The notes: generated by a model not told the origin, from the letters alone. A stretch of DNA of 64,000 nucleotides from Chitinimonas taiwanensis DSM 18899 (GCF_900119825.1 NZ_FPKR01000004.1:1-64000), one strand, 5' to 3'; shown: positions 8,691-20,738, numbered from the stretch's first letter. A program made the numbers and translations.

Positions 8691-9767
8691 ATGGGCAAGA
8701 AACGCCGCCTACTTAGGCAAATGGCCGACAAGGCCGGCCTGCCGCCCGGCTCGCTCCATTATGTGGGCGAGCACGCGAGCCAGACCCTGGCCACGCTGAT
8801 CGAATACGGGCCGGGTGAACAGGATCTGCGCGAGACCTGTTTCAGCTCGCTCGAACAGGGCAAGGGCTTCAATCCGACCTATCCGACCCTGTGGCTGAAT
8901 GTGCATGGCCTGGGCAATATCGATCTGCTCCAGGAAGTCGGGCGACGCTTCGGCCTGCATCCGCTCACGCTGGAGGACATTCTCAACACCACCCAGCGCA
9001 CTAAGGTTGAGGCTTACGAGCACTATCTGTTCATCGTCGCCAAGCTCGGCCGCTTCGATGCGGCACAGGGCTGCGTGGTGAATGAGCAGATCGCCATTGT
9101 GTTGGGGCGCGGCTGGGTGCTGACTTTCCAGGAACAGGCCAGCGGCACCTTTAGCCAGATTCGCGAGCATCTGCGCAAAGGAGCTGGCCAAGTACGCAAG
9201 CTGGGTGCCGACTATCTGGTGTATGCGCTGCTGGACAAGATCGTCGACCGCTATTTCGGCGTGCTGGAGGCACTGGGCGAGCAGGTGGAGGCGCTAGAGG
9301 ACGAGGTGAGCGAGGGCGCGCATATCGGTGTGCTCAAGCGCATTCACGCGCTGCGCCGCGAAATGCTCTATCTGCGCCGCGCGCTCTGGCCGATGCGCGA
9401 GGTGCTCAATAGCCTGCAGCGCGACGATGCCGATTACTTTGGTGCCGAGACGCAGATCTATCTGCGCGATGTGTATGACCATGCCGTGCATCTGATCGAG
9501 GCGCAGGAAATGCTGCGCGACTTGGTCGGCGGCCTGACCGATTTCTATATGTCCAACCAGGGCAATCGGCTCAATCGCGAGATGCGCATGCTGACCGTGA
9601 TTGCCACCATCTTCATGCCGCTCACCTTTATCGTCGGTGTGTATGGAATGAACTTCGACCATATGCCCGAACTGCATTGGCGCTATGGCTATTACCTGGT
9701 CTGGGCGCTGATGGGGGCCATCGGCGTTGGCATGGGCTGGTTCTTCTGGCGCCGCCGCTGGCTCTAG
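8691..9767 (+). CDS. corA: CorA family magnesium/cobalt transporter
   Basis: The 358-aa protein has a large charged cytoplasmic N-terminal domain and two C-terminal membrane helices, the CorA architecture. The selectivity motif YGMNF lies at the end of the first helix (TFIVGVYGMNF), followed by a second helix ending in WFFWRRRWL. It imports Mg2+ as a pentamer in the inner membrane. The gene begins only 6 bases after the phosphatase stop, so the two are likely one transcript. No Mg2+-sensing leader is recognisable in that short gap. Confidence 0.95.
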   Translation: MGKKRRLLRQMADKAGLPPGSLHYVGEHASQTLATLIEYGPGEQDLRETCFSSLEQGKGFNPTYPTLWLNVHGLGNIDLLQEVGRRFGLHPLTLEDILNTTQRTKVEAYEHYLFIVAKLGRFDAAQGCVVNEQIAIVLGRGWVLTFQEQASGTFSQIREHLRKGAGQVRKLGADYLVYALLDKIVDRYFGVLEALGEQVEALEDEVSEGAHIGVLKRIHALRREMLYLRRALWPMREVLNSLQRDDADYFGAETQIYLRDVYDHAVHLIEAQEMLRDLVGGLTDFYMSNQGNRLNREMRMLTVIATIFMPLTFIVGVYGMNFDHMPELHWRYGYYLVWALMGAIGVGMGWFFWRRRWL

Positions 9768-9977
9768 CCATCTCGATGCGTCTGCACTGTTGCGGTGCAC
9801 AAATATCTCTGTGCGTGCGCTGATTTTTCTTTAGAATTCGCGACCTTGCGTGCTGGGCCAGACCGGCCCCGCGCAGCATGGTGGATTGGCAGGCGCCTCA
9901 CCCGGCGTCTTCTTCCGCTTGATTTGTTCTGTGCCACAAGCACGGGATTGCTTTCATCCTCTACCCGAGGTCGCGCC

Positions 9978-10937
9978 ATGTTTCGCCGTCTGTTGCCGCC
10001 TGCTGCGGCACTGCCCTATCTGCTGCTCGTCTTCGCCGCCCTGTGCTGGGCCGGCAACTTCATCCTGGCGCGTGCCATGCACGCCGATATCGCCCCGGTC
10101 ACCCTGGCCTTCGGCCGCTGGTTGATGGCCCTGCTGGTGCTGCTGCCGCTGGCCTGGCATGGCTTGCGCACCCAGCACGCCCTGCTGTGGCGCGTACGTC
10201 AACGCCTGCTGCTGCTGGCCGGCTTCGGCATCGCCGCCTCGAATACCCTGATCTATGTGGGCCTGCACCATACGCATGCCACCAATGCCGTGCTGTTCAA
10301 TGCGCTGATTCCGCTGATGGTGATGCTGCTGAGCTGGGTGGTATGGCGCAAGCCGCTGGCGGGCCGTGAATGGGCCGGCATGGGTGCATCCTTGCTCGGT
10401 GTGTTGGCCATCGTTTGCCATGGTGAGCTCGGCCGCTTGTTGAGTCTGGACCTGAACAGCGGCGACGCGTTGGTGGTGCTTGGCCTCGCTTGCTGGGCCG
10501 TCTACACGCTGCTGCTGCGTGGCCTACCCGAGGGGCTGGACAAGCTGCCGGTGCTGACCGTGACGGTGGCGCTCGGCCTGTTGATGCTGCTGCCGTTCTG
10601 GCTGTTCGAGCTGTTGGCCCAAGGGTTGCCGCAATTCAGCCAGGCTAATCTGCTCAGCATTGCCTATCTGGGCATCTTCCCCTCGGTGATCGCTCTGCTC
10701 GCCTATATGCGTGCGGTGGCGGTGCTTGGCCCCAGCCGCGCGGCCGGCTTCCTGCATCTGATTCCGGCCTTTGGTGCGGTGGGCGCCAGCCTCTTCCTCG
10801 GCGAGCAGCTGGCCTTCTACCATGTGGCGGGCCTGGCGGTGATCTTTGCCGGCCTGTATTGGGCGCAGGGCGGCGCGACTGCGCCGGCTGGCGGCGTGGT
10901 GCTGCCCGTCCCGGCCAAGCCCTTGCGCAAGCCATGA
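9978..10937 (+). CDS. EamA/DMT family transporter
   Basis: The 319-aa protein is a drug/metabolite-superfamily permease with about ten hydrophobic helices arranged as two EamA halves. The first half begins LLLVFAALCWAGNFILARA, and the second has the typical SVIALLAYMRAVAVLG and HLIPAFGAVGASLFLGEQL segments. Substrate is unknown; amino acids and metabolites are exported by relatives. ATG 9978 starts right before the first membrane helix; upstream in-frame sequence is not protein-like. The 210-bp gap after corA would hold its promoter. A shared hairpin separates it from aceK, which converges on it. Confidence 0.88.
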   Translation: MFRRLLPPAAALPYLLLVFAALCWAGNFILARAMHADIAPVTLAFGRWLMALLVLLPLAWHGLRTQHALLWRVRQRLLLLAGFGIAASNTLIYVGLHHTHATNAVLFNALIPLMVMLLSWVVWRKPLAGREWAGMGASLLGVLAIVCHGELGRLLSLDLNSGDALVVLGLACWAVYTLLLRGLPEGLDKLPVLTVTVALGLLMLLPFWLFELLAQGLPQFSQANLLSIAYLGIFPSVIALLAYMRAVAVLGPSRAAGFLHLIPAFGAVGASLFLGEQLAFYHVAGLAVIFAGLYWAQGGATAPAGGVVLPVPAKPLRKP

Positions 10938-10939
10938 AA

Positions 10940-10963
10940 GAGCCCGCTTCGGCGGGCTTTTTA
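10940..10963 (+). terminator. bidirectional terminator between DMT gene and aceK
   Basis: Hairpin AGCCCGC-TTCG-GCGGGCT is followed by TTTTT on the + strand. On the minus strand it lies just after the aceK stop, so it can serve both convergent genes. Confidence 0.88.
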
Positions 10964-10971
10964 CTTGGGCA

Positions 10972-12732
10972 TCAGCTGCTGGCGGTCTTGGCCTGTTCGG
11001 AGAAGCGTAGTTCGATCGGGTAGGGGAAGAAGTCCTCTACATGCCCGCCACGGATGCGTTCCTGCTTGGCCTGCCAAAAGCGCGCGGTAAGCAGGTCGCG
11101 GTGGTGCTGCAGGAAGACGCGGCGGATCTCGTTAGGACCAAGCAGGAAGCGCGCGAACTCCTCTGGAAACACATCATTGCGCGCCACCGGGTACCAGGGC
11201 TCACTGGCCATTTCCATCTCAGGCGAGGGGGCTTCCGGAATATCGCGGAAATGGCAGTCAGTCATGTACTCGATCTCGTCGTAGTCGTAGAACACGACCC
11301 GGCCATAGCGGGTAATGCCGAAGTTCTTGAACAGCATATCGCCGGGAAAGATATTCGCGGTTGCCAGCTCGCGGATCGCATTGCCATAGTCGGTGACGGC
11401 CGCCTCGAGCTGGGCGGTGCTGGCGCGGTTCAGGAATAGATTGAGCGGCTCCATGCGCCGTTCGATATACAGATGGCGTATCACCACCTCGGACTCGTTT
11501 TCCTCCAGCAGGCTGGGGGCCAGCGTGCGCAGCTCGGTCAGCAATTCCTCGGTGAAGCGCGCCTTGGGCAGCGCGACATTGGAGAACTCCAGCGTATCGG
11601 CCATGCGCCCGACCCGGTCGTGCTGCTTCACCAGCTGGTATTTGGCGCGCACGATCTCCTGGGTCACATCCTTGGTCGGCGCGATCTCGTCCTTGATCAG
11701 CTTGAATACATAGGGGAAGGAGGGCAGGGTGAATACCAGCATCACCAGGCCGCGTATGCCGGGGGCGATGATGAAGTCGTCGCGAGAATGGCGCAGATGG
11801 GACATCAGGTCGCGGTAGAACACCGTCTTGCCCTGCTTGGCCAGGCCTAGCATCGTGTACAGCTCGGCCTTGGGCTTGAAGGGCAGCATGGACCGTAGGA
11901 AGGTCACATAGCCTGAGGGCGAGGCCATATCGACCATGAAGTAGGCGCGGTTGAGCGAGAACAGGATGGCAATACGCGCCGGCTGCAGCAGGATGGTGTC
12001 GAGGTAGAGTCGGCCCTGCTCATCGTGCAGCACCGGCACCGCAAAGGGGTACTCAACGCTGCCATTGACCGCCTTGCCGATGATGTAGGCAGCCTTGTTG
12101 CGGTAGAAGGCGCTCGACAGCACCTGGATCTGGAAATTCACCTCCACCTCGGGCCAGCTGCCGCCCAGATGCTTGAGCACTGCGGCCAGCACATAGTCGA
12201 TATCGCGCTCCACATCGGCAAAGCGGCGCTGCCAGGCAAAGTCATCCAGGATCTTGCGCAAGGTCTGCCGGAAGCCGCCGCTGCGCGGGTAGTAGCTGCG
12301 ATAGGTGGGCGGGTCGGATTCGATGTACTCGGTGCTGATGGCCGGGCGTACGAAGATGAAGTCGTTGTGGAAGTAGTTGCGATGCAGGATTTTGCAGCAC
12401 ACCGAGTTGAAAAAGGTCTCAGCGAGCTCCGGCTGCTTGTGATTGACCAGCATGCCCACGAACAGCAGCTTGGCCTGCTGCCAGATATCGTCATCCAGCC
12501 AGTCGGCATGGAACTCGTCGTGCAGGCGCGCCACGCACTCATCCACGCGCTCATCGTAGTAGCGGATACGCTCCTTGGATGCCGCCTGTACCGCATGCCA
12601 GTCACCGGCTTCGAAGCGGTTTTTCGCCGCCCGGCTCATGTCCTGGAAGATGCTGTAGTGCTTGTCGAAACCTTCGATCAGCGCACGGGCGATGGCAATC
12701 GCCTTCGGATGTTGGCCGGCGGGAATCAGCAT
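10972..12732 (-). CDS. aceK: isocitrate dehydrogenase kinase/phosphatase
   Basis: AceK is the bifunctional enzyme that phosphorylates and dephosphorylates isocitrate dehydrogenase, and so sets the split between the TCA cycle and the glyoxylate bypass. The 586-aa length matches E. coli AceK (578 aa), and the N-terminus IARALIEGFDKHY together with a C-terminal FPEEF...DLL region is typical. I chose the ATG at 12732, which overlaps the rluE stop (TGATG), so the two are translationally coupled. Its substrate gene icd lies divergently 760 bp away and keeps the target serine. No aceA or aceB is in the window. Confidence 0.96.
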   Translation of the reverse strand: MLIPAGQHPKAIAIARALIEGFDKHYSIFQDMSRAAKNRFEAGDWHAVQAASKERIRYYDERVDECVARLHDEFHADWLDDDIWQQAKLLFVGMLVNHKQPELAETFFNSVCCKILHRNYFHNDFIFVRPAISTEYIESDPPTYRSYYPRSGGFRQTLRKILDDFAWQRRFADVERDIDYVLAAVLKHLGGSWPEVEVNFQIQVLSSAFYRNKAAYIIGKAVNGSVEYPFAVPVLHDEQGRLYLDTILLQPARIAILFSLNRAYFMVDMASPSGYVTFLRSMLPFKPKAELYTMLGLAKQGKTVFYRDLMSHLRHSRDDFIIAPGIRGLVMLVFTLPSFPYVFKLIKDEIAPTKDVTQEIVRAKYQLVKQHDRVGRMADTLEFSNVALPKARFTEELLTELRTLAPSLLEENESEVVIRHLYIERRMEPLNLFLNRASTAQLEAAVTDYGNAIRELATANIFPGDMLFKNFGITRYGRVVFYDYDEIEYMTDCHFRDIPEAPSPEMEMASEPWYPVARNDVFPEEFARFLLGPNEIRRVFLQHHRDLLTARFWQAKQERIRGGHVEDFFPYPIELRFSEQAKTASS

Positions 12733-13334
12733 CAGGGTCTCTTGAACTTGAAGGGTTGATTCGGTGTACGTGCCTGGCGACCCATGCTGGGCTGGGCCAC
12801 GCTGCGCTGCTGCCATTCGCCGGGCGCGATGCCATCCAGGGTCCAGTCGCCGATGCGCACGCGCACCAGGCGCAAGGTGGGCAGGCCGACCTTGGCGGTC
12901 ATGCGCCGCACCTGGCGATTCTTGCCCTCACGTATGGTCAGCGCCAGCCAGCTATCGGGAATGTGCTTGCGCACGCGAATCGGCGGCTGGCGCGGCCACA
13001 GCTCGGGCGCGGCAATCCGCTCGACCTCGGCCGGCAGGGTAGTGAAATCACTGAGCTGCACACCGCGGCGCAGCTGATCCAGCGCGGCCTCGTCCGGCTC
13101 GCCCTCCACCTGCACCCAATAGGTCTTGGCCAGCTTGTGGCGCGGATCGGCGATATGGGCTTGCAGCTTGCCGTCGTTAGTCAGCAGCAAGAGTCCTTCC
13201 GAGTCGGTATCCAGCCGGCCGGCCGGGTAGAAACCCGGCGCCGCAATGTAATCGGACAGGGTTTGATGCAGAGCGTGATCGGAAAACTGGGTGATCACGC
13301 CGTAGGGTTTATTGAACAGGATCAGCTCGGGCAT
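12732..13334 (-). CDS. rluE: 23S rRNA pseudouridine synthase RluE
   Basis: The 200-aa protein belongs to the RsuA/RluB/E/F group, which isomerises uridine in ribosomal RNA; RluE acts on 23S rRNA U2457. The catalytic motif [14 protein letters not shown] places the nucleophilic Asp at residue 42, and [11 protein letters not shown] is the second family signature. There is no N-terminal S4 domain, which fits RluE rather than RsuA or RluB. The start [12 protein letters not shown] is preferred to an upstream in-frame ATG. In E. coli rluE is also divergent from icd, so this linkage is old. Confidence 0.9.
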   Translation of the reverse strand: MPELILFNKPYGVITQFSDHALHQTLSDYIAAPGFYPAGRLDTDSEGLLLLTNDGKLQAHIADPRHKLAKTYWVQVEGEPDEAALDQLRRGVQLSDFTTLPAEVERIAAPELWPRQPPIRVRKHIPDSWLALTIREGKNRQVRRMTAKVGLPTLRLVRVRIGDWTLDGIAPGEWQQRSVAQPSMGRQARTPNQPFKFKRP

Positions 13335-13495
13335 GCGCGGCAACTGGCAGGGAGGGGGTGTTTTGCCCGATAATAGCAAGTCTCACGACCTCGCCCGTTC
13401 TATCCCTGCGATGTTGTGCCAAAAAAGCGAATCAAAGTCTGGCCGCCACAAGCGGCCATCATTCTCACCCCCAAGCAAACTCTCTCGGAGCAGGC

Positions 13496-14728
13496 ATGAG
13501 CACTCAATCGCACATCACGGTTCCCGCTGGCGGCCAGAAGATCGTTCCCGGTCAAGCCATCCCCAACAACCCCATCATTCCCTTCATCGAAGGTGACGGC
13601 ATCGGCATCGACATCACCCCGGTGATGAAGAAGGTGGTCGACGCCGCCGTGGCCAAGGCCTACGGTGGCGCCAAGCAGATCCACTGGATGGAAATCTACG
13701 CCGGCGAGAAGTCGACCAAGGTGTATGGCTCCGACGTGTGGCTGCCGGAAGAGACCATGGCCGCGCTGAAGGAATATGTGGTGTCCATCAAGGGCCCGAT
13801 GACCACGCCGGTTGGCGGCGGCATCCGCTCCCTGAACGTGGCCCTGCGCCAGGAACTGGATCTGTACACCTGTCTGCGCCCGGTACGCTACTTCACCGGC
13901 GTGCCGTCGCCGCTGAAGCGCCCGGACCTGACCGATATGGTGATCTTCCGTGAGAACACCGAAGACATCTACGCCGGTATCGAATGGGCGTCGGAATCGG
14001 AAGGCGCCAAGAAGGTGATCAACTTCCTGCAGTCCGAAATGGGCGTGAAGAAGATCCGCTTCCCCGAGACCTCCGGCATCGGCATCAAGCCGGTTTCCAA
14101 GCAGGGCACCGAGCGCCTGGTGCGCAAGGCGATCCAATACGCGATCGACAATGGCCGCAAGAGCGTGACCATCGTGCACAAGGGCAACATCATGAAGTTC
14201 ACCGAAGGTGGCTTCCGTGACTGGGCTTATGCCTTGGCCAAGAACGAGTTCGGCGGCGTCGAGATTGACGGTGGTCCGTGGCTCAAGCTGCCGAACGGCA
14301 TCGTGATCAAGGATGTGATCGCTGATGCCTTCCTGCAGCAGATCCTGCTGCGCCCGGCTGAGTACGATGTGGTTGCCACGCTGAACCTGAACGGTGATTA
14401 CATCTCCGACGCACTGGCCGCCCAGGTCGGTGGTATCGGTATCGCCCCGGGTGCCAACCTGAGCGACTCGGTGGCCATGTTCGAAGCTACCCACGGTACC
14501 GCACCGAAGTACGCAGGCCAGGACAAGGTGAACCCCGGTTCGCTGATTCTGTCGGCCGAAATGATGCTGCGCCATATGGGCTGGACCGAAGCCGCCGATC
14601 TGATCATCAGCTCGATGGAAAAGGCGATTTCCGACAAGCAAGTGACCTACGACTTTGCCCGCCTGATGGACGGCGCGACCGAAGTCAGCTGCTCGCAGTT
14701 CGGCGATGCCATGATCGCCCGCATGTAA
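13496..14728 (+). CDS. icd: NADP-dependent isocitrate dehydrogenase
   Basis: The enzyme oxidatively decarboxylates isocitrate to 2-oxoglutarate with NADP+ in the TCA cycle. The 410-aa product is close to E. coli Icd (416 aa). It keeps the substrate loop RSLNVALRQ, in which Ser112 corresponds to the AceK phosphorylation site, as well as the [14 protein letters not shown] and [12 protein letters not shown] motifs. ATG 13496 follows CTCGGAGCAGGC, with GGAG 7 bases upstream. The 160-bp gap to rluE holds divergent promoters and a small hairpin at 13441-13457. Together with the neighbouring aceK this is a complete target and regulator pair. Confidence 0.97.
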   Translation: MSTQSHITVPAGGQKIVPGQAIPNNPIIPFIEGDGIGIDITPVMKKVVDAAVAKAYGGAKQIHWMEIYAGEKSTKVYGSDVWLPEETMAALKEYVVSIKGPMTTPVGGGIRSLNVALRQELDLYTCLRPVRYFTGVPSPLKRPDLTDMVIFRENTEDIYAGIEWASESEGAKKVINFLQSEMGVKKIRFPETSGIGIKPVSKQGTERLVRKAIQYAIDNGRKSVTIVHKGNIMKFTEGGFRDWAYALAKNEFGGVEIDGGPWLKLPNGIVIKDVIADAFLQQILLRPAEYDVVATLNLNGDYISDALAAQVGGIGIAPGANLSDSVAMFEATHGTAPKYAGQDKVNPGSLILSAEMMLRHMGWTEAADLIISSMEKAISDKQVTYDFARLMDGATEVSCSQFGDAMIARM

Positions 14729-14750
14729 GCCCTGCGCGAGCGACACCCGA

Positions 14751-14778
14751 CAAACCCCGCTGCGGCGGGGTTTGTTTT
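14751..14778 (+). terminator. icd terminator
   Basis: Hairpin CAAACCCCGC-TGCG-GCGGGGTTTG is followed by TTTTTG. Confidence 0.92.
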
Positions 14779-14810
14779 TGCCGCTTGCCGTCTGTCATCG
14801 GACGCAGGCA

Positions 14811-14838
14811 ATAAAAAACCCCGCCGAAGCGGGGTTTT
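14811..14838 (-). terminator. cold-shock gene terminator
   Basis: Read on the minus strand, AAAACCCCGC-TTCG-GCGGGGTTTT is followed by TTATTG, 19 bases after the cold-shock gene stop. Confidence 0.9.
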
Positions 14839-14856
14839 CTTGAACTTTCTCGACGC

Positions 14857-15060
14857 TTAGGCGTTCTGAATGTTCGAAGCTTGCTTGCCCTTCGGACCTT
14901 GGGTCACGTCGAAGGAAACCTTTTGGCCTTCCTTCAGGGTCTTGAAGCCGTTCATATTGATCGCCGAGAAGTGGGCGAACAGGTCTTCACCACCATCATC
15001 GGGGGTGATGAAACCGAAACCCTTGGCGTCGTTAAACCATTTGACGGTACCAGTTGCCAT
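14857..15060 (-). CDS. cspA: CspA-family cold-shock protein
   Basis: The 67-aa single-domain protein is a cold-shock OB-fold that binds single-stranded RNA and DNA and acts as an RNA chaperone. Both RNA-binding motifs are present: RNP1 KGFGFI at 13-18 and RNP2 LFAHF at 27-31, with the usual start [14 protein letters not shown] lies 9 bases before the ATG. Whether it is cold-induced cannot be told from the coding sequence; many bacteria have constitutive paralogues. It is divergent from clpS. Confidence 0.95.
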   Translation of the reverse strand: MATGTVKWFNDAKGFGFITPDDGGEDLFAHFSAINMNGFKTLKEGQKVSFDVTQGPKGKQASNIQNA

Positions 15061-15361
15061 GGTGCTAATTCCTTAATTGCGGTTGCGAAGATAGTTAAGC
15101 GGCGAGCCGCTTGGGTGTTGTTATGGTTCAAGGCTCGCGAGACTGGCACTTCTTGTACTACGACAACCGCGTACAGCCGACAGCCGGTACTAGCTACCAA
15201 CTTGAATCCAAACGTTTCGCCTTTTACGCCCGTGGCATGGGGGCGTCAAGCGCCCAATACAAGCGCCAGTCAGCCTGTCGGCGAAATACATCACTTGAAA
15301 AGCGGCCCAGTCAGGCCAAAATTAAGTTACGGTAGCAACTGATCTTCTTATCTGCCCGACC
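15061..15361. other. divergent intergenic region between the cold-shock gene and clpS
   Basis: About 300 bp without a credible gene. It must hold the promoters of the cold-shock gene (minus) and clpS (plus). The minus-strand part may be a 5' leader of the kind found before cspA genes, but I see no conserved cold-box that I can assign. Confidence 0.5.
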
Positions 15362-15670
15362 ATGTCCACCCAACACAATGACGGCGTTGAGCTCGCCAAG
15401 TCTCCGCTCAAGCTGCAACCGCCGCCGCTGTATAAAGTCCTGCTGCTCAATGATGATTTCACCCCGATGGAGTTTGTCGTGATCGTGCTGCAGGAATTTT
15501 TCGGGATGGACCATGAACGGGCCAATCGCGTGATGCTCAAAGTACATACCGAGGGCAAAGGGGTGTGCGGCCTCTACGTCAAGGACGTGGCCGCCACCAA
15601 GGTGTCCCAGGTAATGGATTTTTCGCGTCAGCACCAGCATCCGCTGCAATGTGTCATGGAGGAAAACTGA
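15362..15670 (+). CDS. clpS: ATP-dependent Clp protease adaptor ClpS
   Basis: ClpS delivers N-degron substrates to the ClpA-ClpP protease. The 102-aa protein has a disordered N-terminal tail and then the ClpS core with [17 protein letters not shown], which includes the binding pocket for destabilising N-terminal residues, and the later GVCGLY segment. The stop codon overlaps the clpA start (TGATG), so adaptor and unfoldase are translationally coupled, as in most proteobacteria. Confidence 0.97.
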   Translation: MSTQHNDGVELAKSPLKLQPPPLYKVLLLNDDFTPMEFVVIVLQEFFGMDHERANRVMLKVHTEGKGVCGLYVKDVAATKVSQVMDFSRQHQHPLQCVMEEN

Positions 15671-17943
15671 TGATCGCCCAGGAACTGGAAGTCAGCCTGC
15701 ACACGGCTTTCATGGAGGCACGCCAGAAGCGCCATGAATACATTACGGTCGAGCACCTGTTGCTGGCCATGCTGGACAACCAGAGCGCCGCGGAGGTGCT
15801 GCGCGCCTGCGGTGCCAAGATCGAGCAGCTGCGTCGCGAGCTGACCGACTTCGTGGCCGAGCACACCCCTCTGGTGGCGGGTAGCAGCGAAGTCGAGACC
15901 CAGCCTACCATCGGCTTTCAGCGCGTGATCCAGCGCGCCATCCTGCATGTGCAGTCCTCCGGCAAGAAGGAGGTAACCGGCGCCAATGTGCTGGTGGCCA
16001 TCTTTGGCGAAAAGGATTCGCACGCGGTGTACTTTCTGCACCAACAGGGCATTACCCGCCTCGATGTGGTCAATTTCATCTCGCACGGCATCAGCAAGGT
16101 GGCGCCGCAGAGCGGGGGCGGCCAGGCCGCACCCAAGGGCGATAGCGAGCACGAGAGCGAAGCCGAGCAACAGGGCCATGGTGCGCTGGAGAGCTTCACC
16201 CTGAACCTGAACCAGGCCGCTGCACAAGGCCGTATCGACCCGCTGATTGGTCGTGATGCCGAGATCGAGCGGGTCATCCAGGTACTGTGCCGCCGGCGCA
16301 AGAACAATCCGCTGCTGGTTGGCGAGGCTGGTGTGGGCAAGACGGCGATTGCCGAGGGCCTGGCCAAGCGCATCGTCGATGGCGACGTGCCCGACATCCT
16401 CGTCGATGCGACCGTGTATGCGCTCGATATGGGCGCCTTGCTGGCCGGCACCAAGTACCGCGGTGATTTCGAGCAGCGCCTGAAGGCCGTCATCAAGCAG
16501 CTGGCCGAAGAGCGCAATGGCATCCTGTTCATCGATGAGATCCACACCGTGGTGGGCGCCGGTGCGGCTTCCGGCGGCACGCTGGATGCATCCAATCTGC
16601 TCAAGCCCTCGCTGAGCAATGGCACGCTCAAGTGCATCGGAGCAACCACCTATACCGAATTCCGCGGCATCTTTGAAAAAGACAATGCGCTGTCGCGTCG
16701 CTTCCAGAAGATTGATGTGGCGGAGCCGACGGTCGAGCAGACGGTTGAGATCCTCAAGGGTCTGAAGAGCCGCTTCGAGGAGCACCACGGCGTCAAGTAC
16801 ACGGCGGCGGCTCTGGCTACCGCGGCCGAGCTATCGGCCAAGTACATCAATGACCGCCATCTGCCCGACAAGGCCATCGATGTGATCGACGAAGCCGGTG
16901 CGGCACAGAAGATCCTGCCCAAGTCGCGTCAGAAGAAGACCATCGGCAAGGGCGAGGTCGAGGAGATCGTGGCCAAGATCGCACGCATTCCGCCCAAGAG
17001 CGTGTCGACCGATGACCGCAATACGCTGAAGACGCTGGATCGCGATCTGAAGAATGTGGTGTTCGGCCAGGACAAGGCGATAGACTCGCTGGCCTCGGCC
17101 ATCAAGATGGCACGTGCAGGCCTGGGCAATCCGCAAAAGCCGATTGGCTCCTTCCTGTTCTCCGGCCCGACCGGGGTGGGCAAGACCGAGGTTGCGCGCC
17201 AGCTTGCCTATACCATGGGCATCGAGCTGATCCGCTTTGATATGTCCGAGTATATGGAGCGGCACGCGGTCAGCCGGCTGATCGGCGCGCCACCCGGCTA
17301 TGTGGGCTTTGACCAAGGTGGTCTATTGACCGAGGCGATCACCAAGCATCCGTATGCGGTGCTGCTGCTGGACGAGATCGAGAAGGCGCACCCGGATATC
17401 TTCAATGTGCTGCTGCAGGTGATGGACCACGGCACCTTGACCGATAACAACGGCCGCAAGGCGGACTTCCGCAATGTGATCATCATCATGACCACCAATG
17501 CGGGTGCCGAGGCGCTGAACAAGACCAGCATCGGCTTCACCTCGAATAAGGCGGTGGGCGACGAGTTGGCCGAGATTAAGCGCATGTTCACGCCCGAGTT
17601 CCGCAACCGTCTCGATGCGACCATCAGCTTTGCCCCGCTGAACCAGGAAATCATCCTGCAGGTGGTGGACAAGTTCCTCATGCAGCTGGAGAGCCAGTTG
17701 CACGAGAAGAAGGTCGAGGCCCACTTCAGCGAGGCGCTGAAGGCCTATCTGGCCAAGCATGGCTTCGATCCGCTGATGGGGGCACGGCCGATGGCACGCC
17801 TGATTCAGGACACCATACGCAAGGCGCTGGCCGACGAGCTCTTGTTCGGCCGTCTGGCGGGTGGTGGCGAGGTCAGCATCAGCGTGGACGAGCAGGGCCA
17901 GATCCAGCTCGATATCCAGGAGACCGAGCCTACGCCGGCTTGA
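15670..17943 (+). CDS. clpA: Clp protease ATP-binding subunit ClpA
   Basis: ClpA is the AAA+ unfoldase that threads proteins into ClpP. The 757-aa product has the N-terminal Clp repeat domain (1-150) and two AAA+ modules. The first Walker A is GEAGVGKT at about 218-225, and the second is GPTGVGKT at about 499-506. The Walker B motifs FIDEIHT and [11 protein letters not shown] also appear. Length matches E. coli ClpA (758 aa). ATG 15670 overlaps the clpS stop. A terminator follows. clpP is not in the window. Confidence 0.97.
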   Translation: MIAQELEVSLHTAFMEARQKRHEYITVEHLLLAMLDNQSAAEVLRACGAKIEQLRRELTDFVAEHTPLVAGSSEVETQPTIGFQRVIQRAILHVQSSGKKEVTGANVLVAIFGEKDSHAVYFLHQQGITRLDVVNFISHGISKVAPQSGGGQAAPKGDSEHESEAEQQGHGALESFTLNLNQAAAQGRIDPLIGRDAEIERVIQVLCRRRKNNPLLVGEAGVGKTAIAEGLAKRIVDGDVPDILVDATVYALDMGALLAGTKYRGDFEQRLKAVIKQLAEERNGILFIDEIHTVVGAGAASGGTLDASNLLKPSLSNGTLKCIGATTYTEFRGIFEKDNALSRRFQKIDVAEPTVEQTVEILKGLKSRFEEHHGVKYTAAALATAAELSAKYINDRHLPDKAIDVIDEAGAAQKILPKSRQKKTIGKGEVEEIVAKIARIPPKSVSTDDRNTLKTLDRDLKNVVFGQDKAIDSLASAIKMARAGLGNPQKPIGSFLFSGPTGVGKTEVARQLAYTMGIELIRFDMSEYMERHAVSRLIGAPPGYVGFDQGGLLTEAITKHPYAVLLLDEIEKAHPDIFNVLLQVMDHGTLTDNNGRKADFRNVIIIMTTNAGAEALNKTSIGFTSNKAVGDELAEIKRMFTPEFRNRLDATISFAPLNQEIILQVVDKFLMQLESQLHEKKVEAHFSEALKAYLAKHGFDPLMGARPMARLIQDTIRKALADELLFGRLAGGGEVSISVDEQGQIQLDIQETEPTPA

Positions 17944-17965
17944 TTGCCTTACTGGCACTGAAACG

Positions 17966-17996
17966 ACAAGCCCCGCTACGGCGGGGCTTTGTTTTG
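17966..17996 (+). terminator. clpA terminator
   Basis: Hairpin with arms CAAGCCCCGC and GCGGGGCTTTG around TACG is followed by TTTTG. It also separates the convergent dapE. Confidence 0.88.
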
Positions 17997-18008
17997 TGTG
18001 CGGTGGGA

Positions 18009-19506
<1,498 letters not shown>

Positions 19507-19529
19507 CTGTTTGTACTTGCTTGGGGTGA

Positions 19530-20681
19530 TTAGTGCAGGTCGATATCGAAGCTAACTTCGGGCTCCGGCGCGGCGGCCTGAGCTTGGCGGCGTTGGTGAC
19601 GATCCGCTTCCTGCTCTTCTTGCGATTGCGCGTTATTAACCAGCCAGGCCAGATTGGTGGCTGAGTCGGCATTGGCCAGCGCTTCCTCATAAGTGATCTC
19701 GCCGGCCTTGTAGAGCTTGTAAAGTGCCTGCTCGAAGGTTTGTGAACCCTGGTAGAGGCTCTGCTCCATGGCCTCCTTCATCTGGTCGATCTCGCCGTTC
19801 TTGATCAGTTCGGCGATCCGGCTGCTATTGACCATCACCTCGACGGCCGGCACCAGCTGGCCTTGCTGATTCTTGACCAGACGTTGCGAGATCACCGCCT
19901 TCAGTGCCACCGACAAATCCATCAGCAGGCTCTCGCGCGCCTCGTGCGGGAAGAAGTTGATGATGCGGTTCATCGAGTGGTAGCTATTGTTCGCGTGCAG
20001 GGTCGACACGATCAGATGGCCGGCCTGCGCATAGGTGAGCGCGTGCTGCATGGTCATCTTGTCGCGGATCTCACCAATCATCAGCACGTCGGGGGCCTCG
20101 CGCATGGCGTTCTTCAGGGCATCGGAAAAACTATGCGTATCGATGCCGACTTCGCGCTGGTTTACGATGCTCTTGCGATGCGGGTAGATGTACTCGATCG
20201 GGTCTTCGATGGTCAGGATATGGCCGGGCGAGGTGTGGTTGCGGTGCTCGAGCATGGCGGTGATGGTCGAGGTCTTGCCCGAACCGGTCGAACCGACCAC
20301 GAAGATTAAACCACGCTTCTCCATGATCAGCGACTTCAGGGCTTCGGGCAGGCGCAGATCGTCAATGCTGGGCGAGATGGCCTTGATATAGCGCACCACC
20401 ATGCCGGTGGTACCGCGCTGGCGGAAGATATTGACCCGGAAGTTGCCCACGCCTTCCAGCAGATAGCCGAAGTTCATTTCCCACTCGGCTTCGAAGGTAT
20501 GGCGCTGATCTTCGCTCATCAACTCATAGGCCAGTGCCTTGACCTGCTGTGCATCCAGCACCTGCTTGTTCACAGGGTAAAGCACGCCCTGAATCTTGAC
20601 TTGGATGGGGCTACCCACGGTCAGGAACAGGTCGCTGGCTTGGCGTTCCGCCATCATTTTGAAGAAAGGGAGCAGGTTCAT
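19530..20681 (-). CDS. pilU: type IV pilus ATPase PilU (PilT/PilU family)
   Basis: The protein is a cytoplasmic hexameric ATPase that assists PilT in retracting type IV pili for twitching and DNA uptake. The 383-aa product shows Walker A GSTGSGKT at 130-137, the Asp box ILTIEDPIEYIY, Walker B MIGEIRD, and the His box LIVSTLHANNS. The N-terminus MNLLPFFKMM and the extra C-terminal 30 or so polar residues fit PilU, which is longer than PilT (about 345 aa). No pilT lies in the window. Confidence 0.9.
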   Translation of the reverse strand: MNLLPFFKMMAERQASDLFLTVGSPIQVKIQGVLYPVNKQVLDAQQVKALAYELMSEDQRHTFEAEWEMNFGYLLEGVGNFRVNIFRQRGTTGMVVRYIKAISPSIDDLRLPEALKSLIMEKRGLIFVVGSTGSGKTSTITAMLEHRNHTSPGHILTIEDPIEYIYPHRKSIVNQREVGIDTHSFSDALKNAMREAPDVLMIGEIRDKMTMQHALTYAQAGHLIVSTLHANNSYHSMNRIINFFPHEARESLLMDLSVALKAVISQRLVKNQQGQLVPAVEVMVNSSRIAELIKNGEIDQMKEAMEQSLYQGSQTFEQALYKLYKAGEITYEEALANADSATNLAWLVNNAQSQEEQEADRHQRRQAQAAAPEPEVSFDIDLH

Positions 20682-20738
20682 GGCTTAGCTATATGCCCGG
20701 AGCATGGAATCGTGACGAGTTTAGCACGGCAGAAATAC

